DNA from: Microlunatus panaciterrae
Lineage (GTDB): Bacteria; Actinomycetota; Actinomycetes; Propionibacteriales; Propionibacteriaceae
Assembly: GCF_016907535.1 (NCBI RefSeq)
Contig: NZ_JAFBCF010000001.1
Coordinates: forward strand, 3,472,001-3,536,000
Direction: 5' to 3'
DNA length: 64,000 bases
The notes under the pieces are model-generated. The model was not told the origin of the DNA. It made no database searches and saw only the letters and a program-made list of their open reading frames with translations. The stretch's first letter is position 1. Every line of letters begins with the position of its first letter. Shown piece by piece: positions 44,938 to 55,228 of the stretch. Both the position numbers and the translations under genes were made by a program.

Positions 44938-45774
44938 ATGGGACGAGTGACGCGCAAGCACTCGGTGCTGCGAACCGGCTCCGACGGCTCCCGCCGGATC
45001 GTCGATCTCCTCGCCGTCGAGGAGCCACTGGAGGTGCGGCTGAACGGCACCTCCTTCTCGGTGACCATGCGCACCCCGGGCGATGACATCGACCTGATCC
45101 ACGGGCTGCTGCATGCCGAAGGGGTGATCGCCGAGGTGGCGGACATCGCCGGCGCGCGGTACTGCGACGGCGCCGGGCCGGACGGGATGAACACCTACAA
45201 CGTGCTGGACGTTGCACTCGCCCCCGGGGTGGCGCCGCCCGAACCCGGCCTGCAGCGGAACGTGCTCACCTCCAGCGCCTGCGGGGTCTGCGGCACCACC
45301 TCCATCGACCAGGTGGTCAGGGACTCCCGGCACGACCTGGATGCGCGGGTGACGTTCGACCAGCCGCTGGTCGCGGCCGCGCCGGACCTGTTGCGGGAGC
45401 GGCAGAAGACCTTCGCCAAGACCGGTGGCCTGCACGCTGCCGGGTTGCTGACGGCGGCCGGCGAGATGCTTTGCGTCCGCGAGGACGTGGGTCGGCACAA
45501 CGCCGTCGACAAGGTCATCGGCTGGGCCGTGCGGGAGGGCCGGCTGCCGTTGTCCCAGGTGTTGTTGGCGGTGTCGGGGCGGGCGTCGTTCGAGCTGACC
45601 CAGAAAGCGGTCCTCGCCGGCATCCCCATGCTCGTCGCCGTCTCGGCGCCGAGCTCGCTGGCGGTGGAGCTTGCCGACCAGGCCGGGCTGACGCTGGTCG
45701 GGTTCGTCCGCGGGTCGTCGATGAACGTCTACACCCATCCCGGCCGGGTGGCCGGCTCAGGCGACCCGGGTTAG
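44938..45774 (+). CDS. fdhD: Formate dehydrogenase accessory sulfurtransferase FdhD
   Basis: A 278-residue FdhD, which transfers sulfur from a cysteine desulfurase to the Mo-bis-MGD cofactor of formate dehydrogenase. The sulfur-carrying motif SSACGVCGTTS (CxxC) is present, with KTGGLHAAGL and CVREDVGRHNAVDKVIG. No formate dehydrogenase gene is in the window. AGGA lies seven bases before the ATG. Its 3' end overlaps the convergent HNH gene by 18 bases. Confidence 0.95.
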   Translation: MGRVTRKHSVLRTGSDGSRRIVDLLAVEEPLEVRLNGTSFSVTMRTPGDDIDLIHGLLHAEGVIAEVADIAGARYCDGAGPDGMNTYNVLDVALAPGVAPPEPGLQRNVLTSSACGVCGTTSIDQVVRDSRHDLDARVTFDQPLVAAAPDLLRERQKTFAKTGGLHAAGLLTAAGEMLCVREDVGRHNAVDKVIGWAVREGRLPLSQVLLAVSGRASFELTQKAVLAGIPMLVAVSAPSSLAVELADQAGLTLVGFVRGSSMNVYTHPGRVAGSGDPG

Positions 45775-47217
45775 GTCGATCTCGACGCCCGGATTGCCCG
45801 GATAGGCCTCGAGCTCGGCGGCCTGCAGCCGACCGGCAGCGGCCCAGATCTCCGCGGCGAAGCCGTCGTCGCCGAGACTGTGGGTGCCGTTATGGTCCAC
45901 CAGGAAATACCAGCCGGTGGGGGAGCGCCACAGATAGCTGCCCGCCCGGGGTTGTCGCAGCCGCCACCGACCGTGGGTCTTGATCCGGTGGGAGAACCGG
46001 GCGACCAGACCGCCGTTACCGATCCGGGTCTGCCCCGGTGGGCCGCCACGGTCCGGTGGTCGGTACGGCACGGTGTGGTCCACGTCCTTGCGTCGCGTCA
46101 CGTTGGTGCCGAACGGGAAGACGTCGACCGGGTTGCGCAGATACAGCCCGTCGCGCAGCCGCGCCGGGAACTCGTAGCTGTCGACCGCCTTGAAGTTCTC
46201 GAGGTCGACCACCGGGGTCACGGTGACCCGGCAGTTGGTGCCGAGGAAGCTGCGGACCTGCTTCAACGTGACCGGGCCGACATCCTCGAGCCGGGCCACC
46301 CCGCTCCCCGAGAGCAGGGACTCCCGGTCGACGTGGACATACAGCGTGACGGGGCGCAACCGGGCAGCCAGGTCGTCGGACGAGGTGACCAGGTCGGCCA
46401 GCTGCTGGTCCGGGTCGGTCTCCGCGACGCGCCCCTCATGCGCCAGCAGCAGCTTGAGGGCGGTCGCGGGCTGGGCGAGGATCCCGATGGCCTTGGACCG
46501 CCGAACGTCGACCGGGTCGACGTCTCCGTTCTGCAGCAGGATCTGCGCGATGCGATCGGCCATGGCGACGAACCAGATCACATCGCCGGCCTGAGCCTTG
46601 GCCACCAGCAGCTTCAGGCCGTGCTCGTTCGACTGGCCGGCACGGACGAACCGGTCGGCCGCCTCCAGCTCGGCCCGAGCCTCAGCCTGAGCGGGGTCGG
46701 CGGCGATCACCCGGGCCTCCACGAGGCGCTGGAACCGCGACCAGGGCAGCGTGTTCGCATACTCGGCCACGCTGGCGTCGACGCAGTCCGCCGCCTGGCT
46801 GGACAGGTGCCGGGTGTTCTGGGCGACCCAACGCGCCTGATACGCCCGGACCTGACCGTCCAGCACGCGACGCCACAACCGCGGCAGCCGGTGACGCAGG
46901 TCCAGAGCGTCGGCGATCAGCCGGCTGGCACTGAGCCGGCTCATCTCCTGCAGCGCGCCGAACTCGGCAGCGGCGAACTCCAGCATCTGCGGGGTGCCGG
47001 GCCCGCCGAACTCCCTGGCCCGTTCGGTGCCGGGCTGCGCCGCCTCCGAGGTCGGCTGCTCGGGAAGGTGCAGGTCCGCCCACTGCGCGGCCAGCCTCAG
47101 CTGGGTGCACTCGGCGGCCACCAGCGCCCGGAAGCAGTCCGCGACGGCGCCGGCCACCGCAGCCCGGTCCTCCGTCGCGCCCACACCCGGAGTCTCGCCC
47201 GCAGCCGATTCGAACAT
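45757..47217 (-). CDS. DUF222 (13E12-type) protein with C-terminal HNH endonuclease domain
   Basis: A 486-residue member of the DUF222/13E12 repeat family. The N-terminal helical DUF222 region (about 20-330) includes the usual SRLIADALDLRHRLPRLW and RWVAQNTRHLS. The C-terminal HNH domain has DVDHTVPYRPPDRGG and SHRIKTHGRW, with His and Asn positions kept. Such genes are multicopy and DNA-damage-induced in mycobacteria (LexA regulon). Here a LexA-type box spans the start codon and a TAGAGT -10 ends six bases upstream, so an SOS-controlled leaderless transcript is predicted. It splits the fdhD and moaA genes. Confidence 0.9.
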   Translation of the reverse strand: MFESAAGETPGVGATEDRAAVAGAVADCFRALVAAECTQLRLAAQWADLHLPEQPTSEAAQPGTERAREFGGPGTPQMLEFAAAEFGALQEMSRLSASRLIADALDLRHRLPRLWRRVLDGQVRAYQARWVAQNTRHLSSQAADCVDASVAEYANTLPWSRFQRLVEARVIAADPAQAEARAELEAADRFVRAGQSNEHGLKLLVAKAQAGDVIWFVAMADRIAQILLQNGDVDPVDVRRSKAIGILAQPATALKLLLAHEGRVAETDPDQQLADLVTSSDDLAARLRPVTLYVHVDRESLLSGSGVARLEDVGPVTLKQVRSFLGTNCRVTVTPVVDLENFKAVDSYEFPARLRDGLYLRNPVDVFPFGTNVTRRKDVDHTVPYRPPDRGGPPGQTRIGNGGLVARFSHRIKTHGRWRLRQPRAGSYLWRSPTGWYFLVDHNGTHSLGDDGFAAEIWAAAGRLQAAELEAYPGNPGVEIDLTRVA

Positions 47218-47229
47218 ATGTTCACTCTA
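47210..47229 (-). promoter_or_regulatory. SOS (LexA) box and leaderless promoter of the HNH gene
   Basis: TCGAAC-ATAT-GTTCAC (47210-47225) matches ten of twelve defined bases of the actinobacterial LexA box TCGAAC-N4-GTTCGA and is perfect in the GAAC-N4-GTTC core. It covers the ATG (47217-47215). The -10 TAGAGT (47229-47224, minus strand) ends six bases before the ATG, so LexA would block the transcription start. Confidence 0.75.
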
Positions 47230-47277
47230 AACGCGCCCACCGACAAATCCGCCTGCACGCACCACCAGCCGCGGGCC

Positions 47278-47283
47278 TAGACT
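47278..47283 (+). promoter_or_regulatory. -10 element of leaderless moaA
   Basis: TAGACT ends seven bases before the moaA ATG; no Shine-Dalgarno sequence is present. Confidence 0.5.
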
Positions 47284-47290
47284 CACCGGT

Positions 47291-48328
47291 ATGAGCACTC
47301 CGCTGCCCACGCCCCGGCTCCGCACCACCCAGGTGCTCTCGGACGCGTACGGCCGGGTGGCGACCGATCTGCGGGTGTCCCTGACCGACCGCTGCAACCT
47401 GCGCTGCACCTACTGCATGCCGGCCGAGGGTCTGGAGTGGCTTCCGGGTGACGAGGTTCTCACCGACCAGGAGATCACCCGGCTGATCCGCGTCGGCGTC
47501 GAGCGGCTGGGCATCACCACGGTCCGGCTCACCGGCGGCGAACCGCTGCTGCGCAAGAACCTCGAACAGCTGGTGGCCGACATCAACTCCCTGGTGCCGC
47601 GGCCGACGGTCGCCCTGACCACGAACGGGATCGGCCTCGCGGCCAGGGCCCAGCGGTTGGCGGACGCCGGGCTCAGTCGGATCAACATCTCGCTGGACAC
47701 CCTGAACGCGGACACCTTCGCCCAGCTGACCCGGCGGCGCAGGCTCAGTGACGTACTGGCCGGTGTCACCGCCGCCCGGGCTGCGGGGCTGCAGCCGGTC
47801 AAGATCAACACTGTCCTGATGCGCGGTCTGAACGATCATGAAGCCGCCGACCTGCTCCGCTGGGCGATGGCCGAGAACGTCCAGTTGCGGTTCATCGAGC
47901 AGATGCCACTGGATGCCCAGCATGCCTGGCAGCGCACCGAGATGGTGACCGCCGCCGAGATCCGCGCCGCGCTCGAGCAGCACGTCGTCCTGACCGAGGA
48001 TCCCGAGGATGCGGCCAGCCGGGGGAGCGCGCCAGCCGAGCTGTTCCGAGTGGCCGGGACCGGGCACCGCGTCGGCATCATCGCCGCTGTCTCGAAGCCG
48101 TTCTGCGGCGCCTGCGACCGGGTCCGGCTGACCGCCGACGGCCAGATCCGCAACTGCCTGTTCGCCCGGTCCGAGTCCGATCTGCGGACTCCGATGCGCT
48201 CCGGCGCCAGCGACGACGAGCTGGCCGATCTGTGGGTGGCTGCGGTCGCGAGCAAGCAGCCCGGGCACGGGATCAACGACCCGTCGTTCCTGCAGCCGGA
48301 CCGGCCGATGTCGGCCATCGGCGGCTGA
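47291..48328 (+). CDS. moaA: GTP 3',8-cyclase MoaA
   Basis: A 345-residue radical-SAM enzyme for the first step of molybdopterin synthesis. The SAM [4Fe-4S] motif CNLRCTYCMP is near residue 36, and the C-terminal cluster cysteines are in FCGACDRVRLTADGQIRNCLF-type segment (three Cys). It ends in the conserved Gly-Gly (SAIGG). With fdhD it forms part of a molybdenum-cofactor locus; moaC and other genes are not here. Confidence 0.96.
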   Translation: MSTPLPTPRLRTTQVLSDAYGRVATDLRVSLTDRCNLRCTYCMPAEGLEWLPGDEVLTDQEITRLIRVGVERLGITTVRLTGGEPLLRKNLEQLVADINSLVPRPTVALTTNGIGLAARAQRLADAGLSRINISLDTLNADTFAQLTRRRRLSDVLAGVTAARAAGLQPVKINTVLMRGLNDHEAADLLRWAMAENVQLRFIEQMPLDAQHAWQRTEMVTAAEIRAALEQHVVLTEDPEDAASRGSAPAELFRVAGTGHRVGIIAAVSKPFCGACDRVRLTADGQIRNCLFARSESDLRTPMRSGASDDELADLWVAAVASKQPGHGINDPSFLQPDRPMSAIGG

Positions 48329-48332
48329 CCGG

Positions 48333-48557
48333 TCAGCGCTGGAGCGGGTGCACCTCGCGCAGAAAGCCTCGCGCTGACAGGAACGCGCTCAGGCTGTCGC
48401 GATGGGCGTCGCAGGCGAGCCAGTGCTTGCGTCGCTCGGGGGTGTGGATCTTGGGGTTGTTCCACTGGACGTCGAACACGGCCTCGCTGGCGCAGCCCTT
48501 GGCCGAACAGATCGTGGTCGCCGGACCGGCGCCCCGGTCGTCGTCCGAGGCCGTCAC
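48333..48557 (-). CDS. Small zinc-ribbon-like conserved protein (often mislabelled acetone carboxylase)
   Basis: A 74-residue protein with CSAKGC near residue 17 and WLACDAH near residue 47, which could bind zinc, plus the conserved WNNPKIHTPERRKHW and FLSARGFLREV. Homologues occur throughout actinobacteria and are often annotated as acetone carboxylase without support. The GTG start overlaps the stop of the DUF3099 gene (GTGA), so the two are coupled. Function is unknown. Confidence 0.8.
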   Translation of the reverse strand: MTASDDDRGAGPATTICSAKGCASEAVFDVQWNNPKIHTPERRKHWLACDAHRDSLSAFLSARGFLREVHPLQR

Positions 48558-48958
48558 CAGCGGACGCTTCGGTCGTGCTCGATCGCCGTCACCCGCTCGA
48601 TCCCTGTTCGGTGGTCGACCTCCACGTCGCCGATGATGACGTCCGGCTCCTCCGGTCCGGAGGTCAGCTGTGGGGCCGGCTCCGGTTCGCCGCGCTGGAT
48701 GCGCCCGGCCCGGTCGCTGCGCGAGTTCGTCTGGTTGGCCAGCACCACAGCGACGTACGGTAGGAAGACGGCTCCGGCGAACAGCACCCATCGGAAGGCG
48801 CCGGGGACGAACACCATGCAGATGAAACAGGCGGTGCGGAACGCCATCGTGATGGCATAGCGCTTCTCCCGGGAGCTGAGATCACTGCTGGCGCCGGACT
48901 TGGCGTCCGTGATCACGGTTGCCCCGGACCTGCCCTGGGACGGGTTGCCATCTGCCAC
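48554..48958 (-). CDS. DUF3099 family membrane protein
   Basis: A 134-residue protein with the DUF3099 pattern: VITDAKSGASSDLSSREKRYAI, then two transmembrane helices (about 39-58 and 58-78) with RWVLFAGAVFLPYVAVVLANQ-type sequence, and an acidic hydrophilic C terminus. Function is unknown. The GTG start has a TAGGCT -10 six bases upstream. It is divergent from fabG. Confidence 0.85.
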   Translation of the reverse strand: MADGNPSQGRSGATVITDAKSGASSDLSSREKRYAITMAFRTACFICMVFVPGAFRWVLFAGAVFLPYVAVVLANQTNSRSDRAGRIQRGEPEPAPQLTSGPEEPDVIIGDVEVDHRTGIERVTAIEHDRSVRW

Positions 48959-48964
48959 GCGGAC

Positions 48965-49769
<805 letters not shown>

Positions 49770-49821
49770 CAGCGGCACCGTACGGCACCTCGGGCAGACG
49801 GACACATCGATCGGAGCAGAA

Positions 49822-50592
49822 GTGGGAATTCTCGAAGGCAAGCGGATCCTGGTCACCGGCGTCACGCTGGACACCTCGATCGGGTTCCAGATCGCCAGGA
49901 TCGCCCAGGCGGAAGGGGCGACGGTCGTGGTGTCCAACTTCGGCCGGGCGATGAGCCTGACCCGGCGGGTGATCAAGAAGCTCGACCCGGAACCACCGCT
50001 GCTCGAGCTGGACGTCACCGACGAGGAACACCTGGCGAGCCTGGCCGACCGGCTGCGTGAGCATGTCGACGGGCTGGACGGTGTGGTGCACTCACTGGCG
50101 TTCGCCAACCCCGAGACCGCGCTCGGTGGCGGGTTCCTGACCACGCCCTGGGCCGACGTGGCGACCGCGGTGCAGGTGTCGGCCTACTCGCTGCAGTCGC
50201 TGACGATGGCCTGCAAGCCGCTGTTCGCCGAGACGGCATCGGTGGTCGGGCTCGACTTCGACGCCACCGTGGCCTGGCCGGTTTATGACTGGATGGGGGT
50301 GTCCAAGGCCGCGCTGGAAGCGACGAGCCGCTATCTGGCCCGCTACCTCGGGCCGGAGGGCGTACGGGTGAACCTGGTTGCGGCCGGGCCGCTGGAGACG
50401 CTGTCGAAGCGGTCCATCCCGGGTGCCGAGGAGTTCAACGACCTGTGGGCGCAGCGGGCGCCGCTGGGCTGGGAGCCGAAGAACATCGAGCCCACGGCAC
50501 GGGCCGTGGTGGCGCTGCTGAGCGACTGGTTCCCGAAGACGACGGGCGAGATGATCCACGTCGATGGCGGCATGCACGCCATGGGCGCCTGA
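49822..50592 (+). CDS. Enoyl-ACP reductase (InhA/FabI family)
   Basis: A 256-residue enoyl-ACP reductase, NADH-dependent. It begins GILEGKRILVTGVTLDTSIGFQIA, like InhA, and has the family catalytic pair Tyr-x6-Lys in YDWMGVSKAAL. It completes the reductive cycle of fatty-acid elongation with FabG. The GTG has GGAG upstream. The order fabG-inhA supports the assignment as an InhA orthologue; the symbol fabI would also be accepted. Confidence 0.94.
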   Translation: MGILEGKRILVTGVTLDTSIGFQIARIAQAEGATVVVSNFGRAMSLTRRVIKKLDPEPPLLELDVTDEEHLASLADRLREHVDGLDGVVHSLAFANPETALGGGFLTTPWADVATAVQVSAYSLQSLTMACKPLFAETASVVGLDFDATVAWPVYDWMGVSKAALEATSRYLARYLGPEGVRVNLVAAGPLETLSKRSIPGAEEFNDLWAQRAPLGWEPKNIEPTARAVVALLSDWFPKTTGEMIHVDGGMHAMGA

Positions 50593-50607
50593 GCTTCGGC
50601 GTCGGCC

Positions 50608-52338
50608 GTGCAGGAGCGACGATCACTCGTCGAGTTCCGGTTGCTGGAGGGGCCCAACCTCTACTTCCCCCGACCCGCCGTCAAGCTGACCCTCGACCTG
50701 GGGTCGGTGATGGAGCTGACGACCGCGCAGGCACGGGAGTTCGCGAAGAACCTCGGGCTGGCCAAGGTGCGGCCCGGCCCGGAGCGGTCACACTTCCGAC
50801 AGCGCTTCGCCGCCCGGCTGGTGGCCCACCTGGTGCGACGGCTGGCCCGAGCCGGCGGGGTGAACCGGCTCGCGGTGCGCTCCCGGCCGGGGGGAACGGT
50901 CTCGCAGCTCGTGATCGCCTTCCCCTGGCGGCACGCCGGCCGGGCTGAGGCGCTGGCCGACGGGGTGGCGGCGGTGCTGGACGCGGCCGGTCAGGGGGAG
51001 CGCGCGATCGACCAGGCGATGGAGGCCTCGGCCTTCGGGCTGGCCAACGCCCCGCTGGGCAAGTCGCCGCAGCTGCTGCGCCCCAGGATCCCGGTGGTCG
51101 CCGTCACCGGGACGAACGGCAAGACCACCACCTCGCGAATGCTCGGCCACATCGCCCAGCTGGCGGGCCGCTCGGTCGGCTGGTCGAGCACCGACGGCGT
51201 CTACATCAACGGAGAGCTCGTGGAGGCCGGCGACTACTCCGGCCCCAGCGGCGCGGGCCAGGTGCTGCGACACCCCGGCGTCCAGCTGGCGGTCACCGAG
51301 ACCGCTCGCGGCGGCATCCTGCGCCGCGGCGTCGGCGTCGCCTACAACGACGTGTCCGTGGTCACCAACATCACGGCCGACCATCTCGGTCTCGGTGGCA
51401 TCGACACGCTGGACCAGCTGGCCGAGGTCAAGGCCGTCATCACCAAGATCACCCGGCCCAAGGGGTGGTGCGTACTGAACGCCGACGACCCGCGGACGTT
51501 CGCGATGCGGCTCGGGACCAAGGCCCAGGTCTGGGTCTTCAGCCGCGATCCCGACTCACCCTCGGGGCGCGCTGTGCTGGACGACGGCGGCCGGGTCACC
51601 ACCCTGCTGGACGGCTGGGTCGCCGTGTTGTCCGCCGGCTCCGACCCGCTGCCCGTGGTGCCGATCATCGACGTACCGATGACGCTGGCCGGCCTGAGCC
51701 GGGTCAATGTCGAGAACGTCCTGGCGGTGACGTCGGCGGCGCTGGCGCTCGGCTTCACCGTCGAGCAGGTCGCCGAGGGTCTGCGGAGCTTCCTGCCCGG
51801 CGAGAACAACCCCGGGCGGATGAACATCTGGTCGCTGCCGACCGTCGACGGAACCGGCGAGCTCAGCGTCGTCATCGACCTGGCCCACAACGAGGCCGGG
51901 CTGGAGGCGCTGCTGGAGATCGTGCACGGGATCCAGCCACCCGGCGGCCGGGTGCTGCTGGGCATCGGCACCGCCGGTGACCGGACCGACGACGTGTTCG
52001 TCCGGCTGGGCGAGATGGCCGCGCTCGGTGCCGACGTGGTCGAGATCGCCCACAAGAGCGAGTATCTGCGCGGCCGACAGATGACCGAGCTGGGCGAGCT
52101 GCTGCGTCAGGGTGCCACCCATGCCGGCGTCGCGATCAGCGCCGAGCACGAGGCCGAGCTGCCGGCGCTGGTCTCGCTCGTCGGCCAGGCCCGGCCGGGC
52201 GATGTGGTCGCTCTGATGGCCCACCAGGACCGGGCCGAGATCGACCGCTGGCTGACCGGGCACGGTGGCACCCGCGACTCCGCCGAAACCCTGAGGGCCA
52301 AGGTCAGTCGGGCTGAGACCGCGCAGCCTCCGGGTTGA
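50608..52338 (+). CDS. CphA-like Mur ligase protein lacking the ATP-grasp domain
   Basis: A 576-residue protein. Residues about 8-150 (EFRLLEGPNLYFPRPAVKLTLDLG onward, in shortened form) resemble the N domain of the cyanophycin synthetase encoded next door; then comes a Mur-ligase module with VAVTGTNGKTTTSRMLGHI, the WSSTDGVYINGELVEAGDYSG-type segment, TARGGILRRG and NITADHLGL. The central ATP-grasp domain of CphA is absent. It could ligate one amino acid to a CphA product or a different backbone; function is unproven. GTG is the start. It converges on cphA with a 35-base overlap. Confidence 0.8.
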   Translation: MQERRSLVEFRLLEGPNLYFPRPAVKLTLDLGSVMELTTAQAREFAKNLGLAKVRPGPERSHFRQRFAARLVAHLVRRLARAGGVNRLAVRSRPGGTVSQLVIAFPWRHAGRAEALADGVAAVLDAAGQGERAIDQAMEASAFGLANAPLGKSPQLLRPRIPVVAVTGTNGKTTTSRMLGHIAQLAGRSVGWSSTDGVYINGELVEAGDYSGPSGAGQVLRHPGVQLAVTETARGGILRRGVGVAYNDVSVVTNITADHLGLGGIDTLDQLAEVKAVITKITRPKGWCVLNADDPRTFAMRLGTKAQVWVFSRDPDSPSGRAVLDDGGRVTTLLDGWVAVLSAGSDPLPVVPIIDVPMTLAGLSRVNVENVLAVTSAALALGFTVEQVAEGLRSFLPGENNPGRMNIWSLPTVDGTGELSVVIDLAHNEAGLEALLEIVHGIQPPGGRVLLGIGTAGDRTDDVFVRLGEMAALGADVVEIAHKSEYLRGRQMTELGELLRQGATHAGVAISAEHEAELPALVSLVGQARPGDVVALMAHQDRAEIDRWLTGHGGTRDSAETLRAKVSRAETAQPPG

Positions 52339-55120
52339 AGTCGGGATCGGCGACCGCGTTGTTGAACTCGCTCTCGTCGTCGGGCCGAGCTCCGGGCTGG
52401 GCCTGCCGGCCGTAGGACTCCAGCTCGGCCATCACTGCCGCATGCTTGTCGACGCAGATCACGATCAGGTCGCCGGGGTTGGACCGGGCGATCGCGTGCC
52501 GGGTGCTCTCCAGCTCGTCCAGGACGATCTCGACCTGCTTGCAGCGCACCCCCTGGGCCATCGCCTTGCGTGCACCCTCGGCGACCAGCTCGGCCACCTC
52601 GCCGCGCTTGCGACCGCGCAGGGCCGTGTCCTCGCGGACGATCACCACGTCGAAGTGGCTGGCGGCCACCTCGCCGAGCTCGCGCATGTCGTCGTCGCGG
52701 CGGTCACCTGCGGTCGCGATCACGCCGATCCGCGACACCTTGCCCAGCTCTGTGGTGGTGTCCATCGACGCGCCCGTCTTGTCGACGAAGTCGCCGAGCA
52801 TCCGCATCCCGGGGACATTGTGGCAGTAGTCGATGATCACCGTACGGCCTTCGACGGCGACCTCGTTCAGCCGGCCAGGGGACAGGTAGTAGTTGGTGGA
52901 GAAGGTCCGCAGGCCCTGCCGGATGTCGTGCAGGGACGCCCCGGCTGCGAACGACGCGGCCGCTGCCGCCATCGCATTCTGCACGTTCATGGTGGCCCGG
53001 CCGCCGAACGTCGACGGCAGCAGATGGGTCCAGGCGATCTGCATCGACCGGCGGCCCTCCTTGACGATGATCATGTCGCCCAGGTCGCTGTGCTCCAGCA
53101 CCACCGCCCGCCCGCCCCGCCGGCAGTGATCATCGACGGAGTCCCGGATCTCACTCCCCGGCTCGGCCATGGTGAACCAGATGATCCGGCCGGAGCAGCG
53201 GCGGCGCATCGCTCGGACCAGCGGGTCGTCCGCGTTCAGCACGGCATATCCGTTACGTGGCACGGCTTCCACGACGACGGCCTTCACATCGGCGAGCTGC
53301 TGCAGGGTGTCGACCCCGCGCAGCCCCAGATGGTCCGCCTGCACGTTGAGCACCACGCCGACGTCGTTGCGCTCGTAGCCTAGCCCCTCGCGAAGGATGC
53401 CGCCGCGCGCCACCTCGAAGACGGCGAAGTCGACCCGCGGGTTCTGCAGCACCATCTTGGCCGACCGCGGACCGGACGCGTCGGACCTGATCACCAGCCG
53501 CTCGTCGATGACCACGCCATCGGTGGAGGTCATCCCCACCTTCTTGCCGATGCCCTTGAAGATGTGGGCGATCATCCGCGAGGTGGTGGTCTTGCCGTTC
53601 GTGCCGGTGACGGCCACGATCGGGATCCGGCTCGGTGCTCCCGGCGGGAAGAGCATGTCGATGACCGGCTTGGCGATGTACTGCGGGTCGCCGATGGTGG
53701 GATGGGTGTGCATCCGGAAACCGGGTGCCGCGTTCACCTCACAGATGCCCCCACCGGTCTCGCGCACCGGCAGCGTGATGTCGGGGGCGATGAAGTCGAT
53801 GCCCGCAATGTCCAGCCCGACCACCCGGGCCGCCTCCTCGGCGATCTCGATGTTCTCCGGGTGGGCCTCGAAGGTGCGGTCGATGGAGATGCCGCCGGTG
53901 GACATGTTCCCGGTCAGGGTGAGCTTCACCATCACGTCGGCGGGGACCACGTCGTCCAGGCTGTACCCCTGCTTGGCGGCGAGGTCGATGGCGGCCTCGT
54001 CGACCTTGATCCGGGTCAGCACCTTCTCGTGCCCGACCCCCCGCCGGGGGTCGGCGTTGGTCTTCTCGACCAGCTGCCGCAGGGTCAAGGTGCCGTCGCC
54101 GACCACGTGCGCAGGGACCCGCTCCGCGATCGCGGCGATCCGGCCATCGATCACCAGGCAGCGGTAGTCCCGCCCGGTGACGAAGGTCTCGACGATGACC
54201 TGACCGCGCCGCGACTCCTGCTCGGCCAGCGGGAACGCGGCGCGGACGTCGTCGGCGCTGTGCAGGTTCAAGATCACACCGCGGCCGTGGTTGCCGTCCA
54301 GTGGCTTCACCACCACCGGGTAGCCGATCTTGGTTGCCAGCCGGACCGCCTCCTCGACCGTACGGACCGACTGTGACCTCGGCACCGGCAGGCCGGCGGC
54401 GGAGAGCAGCGCCAGGGTCAGCTCCTTGTTGCTGGCGATGTCCACCGCGACCGAGGACGTGTGCGAGGTCATGGTGGCCCGGATCCGCTGCTGGTGGACC
54501 CCCTGGCCCAGCTGCACCAGCGAGGCCGTGTTGAGCCGCATGTGCGGGATGTCGCGGCTGACCGCCTCGTCGACGATGGCCTGGGTGGAGGGCCCGAACG
54601 CGGTCCGCTCTCCGCGGACGATGAACTGCTCGAGCTCGCTCCGGAAGTCGAAGCCGTCCTCGGGCGCCACCAGATGGTTGACCATCCGCACCGCCAGCTC
54701 ACCCGCCGCCAGCCCGACCGACTCGTCGGAGTAGGCGTAGATCACGTTGTACTGCCCGCGGACGCCACGGACCTGACGGGTCTTGCCACGACGCATGTCA
54801 TGGCCCACCGACTGCTGCAGCTGCAGGGCGACGTGCTCGGCGACGTGCCCGACCCAGGTGCCCTCGTGCAGCCGCTCGACGAAGCCACCGCGCCTGCCCC
54901 GGCTGCAGCTGTGCGACTTCAGCCCCGGCAGCATCTCGACCAGCCCATCGGCGAAACCCGGCAGCAGGTTGGTGGGGAAGTCCTCCAGCACGCCCAGGTC
55001 GACGACGAGCTGGATGGCCGGCTCGTAGTGCCAGACGTTCGGGCCCCGGTAGACGCGACTGGAGAGGATCTTCAGGTCAGGCGATGGTGACTGGACTGGG
55101 GCGGGGGGACCGTCGGTCAC
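52304..55120 (-). CDS. cphA: Cyanophycin synthetase
   Basis: A 938-residue CphA, which polymerises aspartate and arginine (multi-L-arginyl-poly-L-aspartate). It has an N-terminal domain (SSRVYRGPNVWHYEPAIQL), an ATP-grasp domain with KIGYPVVVKPLDGNHGRGV and EVNAAPGFRMHTHP, and a C-terminal Mur-ligase domain with VAVTGTNGKTTTSRMIAH. GTG 55120 was chosen for its GAGGAG site; the frame upstream lacks similarity. It is slightly longer than cyanobacterial CphA1 (about 870-900 residues). A cyanophycinase gene is 1.4 kb away, supporting a storage role for nitrogen. Confidence 0.93.
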   Translation of the reverse strand: MTDGPPAPVQSPSPDLKILSSRVYRGPNVWHYEPAIQLVVDLGVLEDFPTNLLPGFADGLVEMLPGLKSHSCSRGRRGGFVERLHEGTWVGHVAEHVALQLQQSVGHDMRRGKTRQVRGVRGQYNVIYAYSDESVGLAAGELAVRMVNHLVAPEDGFDFRSELEQFIVRGERTAFGPSTQAIVDEAVSRDIPHMRLNTASLVQLGQGVHQQRIRATMTSHTSSVAVDIASNKELTLALLSAAGLPVPRSQSVRTVEEAVRLATKIGYPVVVKPLDGNHGRGVILNLHSADDVRAAFPLAEQESRRGQVIVETFVTGRDYRCLVIDGRIAAIAERVPAHVVGDGTLTLRQLVEKTNADPRRGVGHEKVLTRIKVDEAAIDLAAKQGYSLDDVVPADVMVKLTLTGNMSTGGISIDRTFEAHPENIEIAEEAARVVGLDIAGIDFIAPDITLPVRETGGGICEVNAAPGFRMHTHPTIGDPQYIAKPVIDMLFPPGAPSRIPIVAVTGTNGKTTTSRMIAHIFKGIGKKVGMTSTDGVVIDERLVIRSDASGPRSAKMVLQNPRVDFAVFEVARGGILREGLGYERNDVGVVLNVQADHLGLRGVDTLQQLADVKAVVVEAVPRNGYAVLNADDPLVRAMRRRCSGRIIWFTMAEPGSEIRDSVDDHCRRGGRAVVLEHSDLGDMIIVKEGRRSMQIAWTHLLPSTFGGRATMNVQNAMAAAAASFAAGASLHDIRQGLRTFSTNYYLSPGRLNEVAVEGRTVIIDYCHNVPGMRMLGDFVDKTGASMDTTTELGKVSRIGVIATAGDRRDDDMRELGEVAASHFDVVIVREDTALRGRKRGEVAELVAEGARKAMAQGVRCKQVEIVLDELESTRHAIARSNPGDLIVICVDKHAAVMAELESYGRQAQPGARPDDESEFNNAVADPDFNPEAARSQPD

Positions 55121-55228
55121 TGAGACTCCTCGGATGCGCTCTGGTCGGGTCCGCCAAGGCCGGCGGGCTAAGGCAGATCCTGCCACCTCCGGCAGCCGGC
55201 TGAACACCCGCAGGCGACCGAGGTCTCG

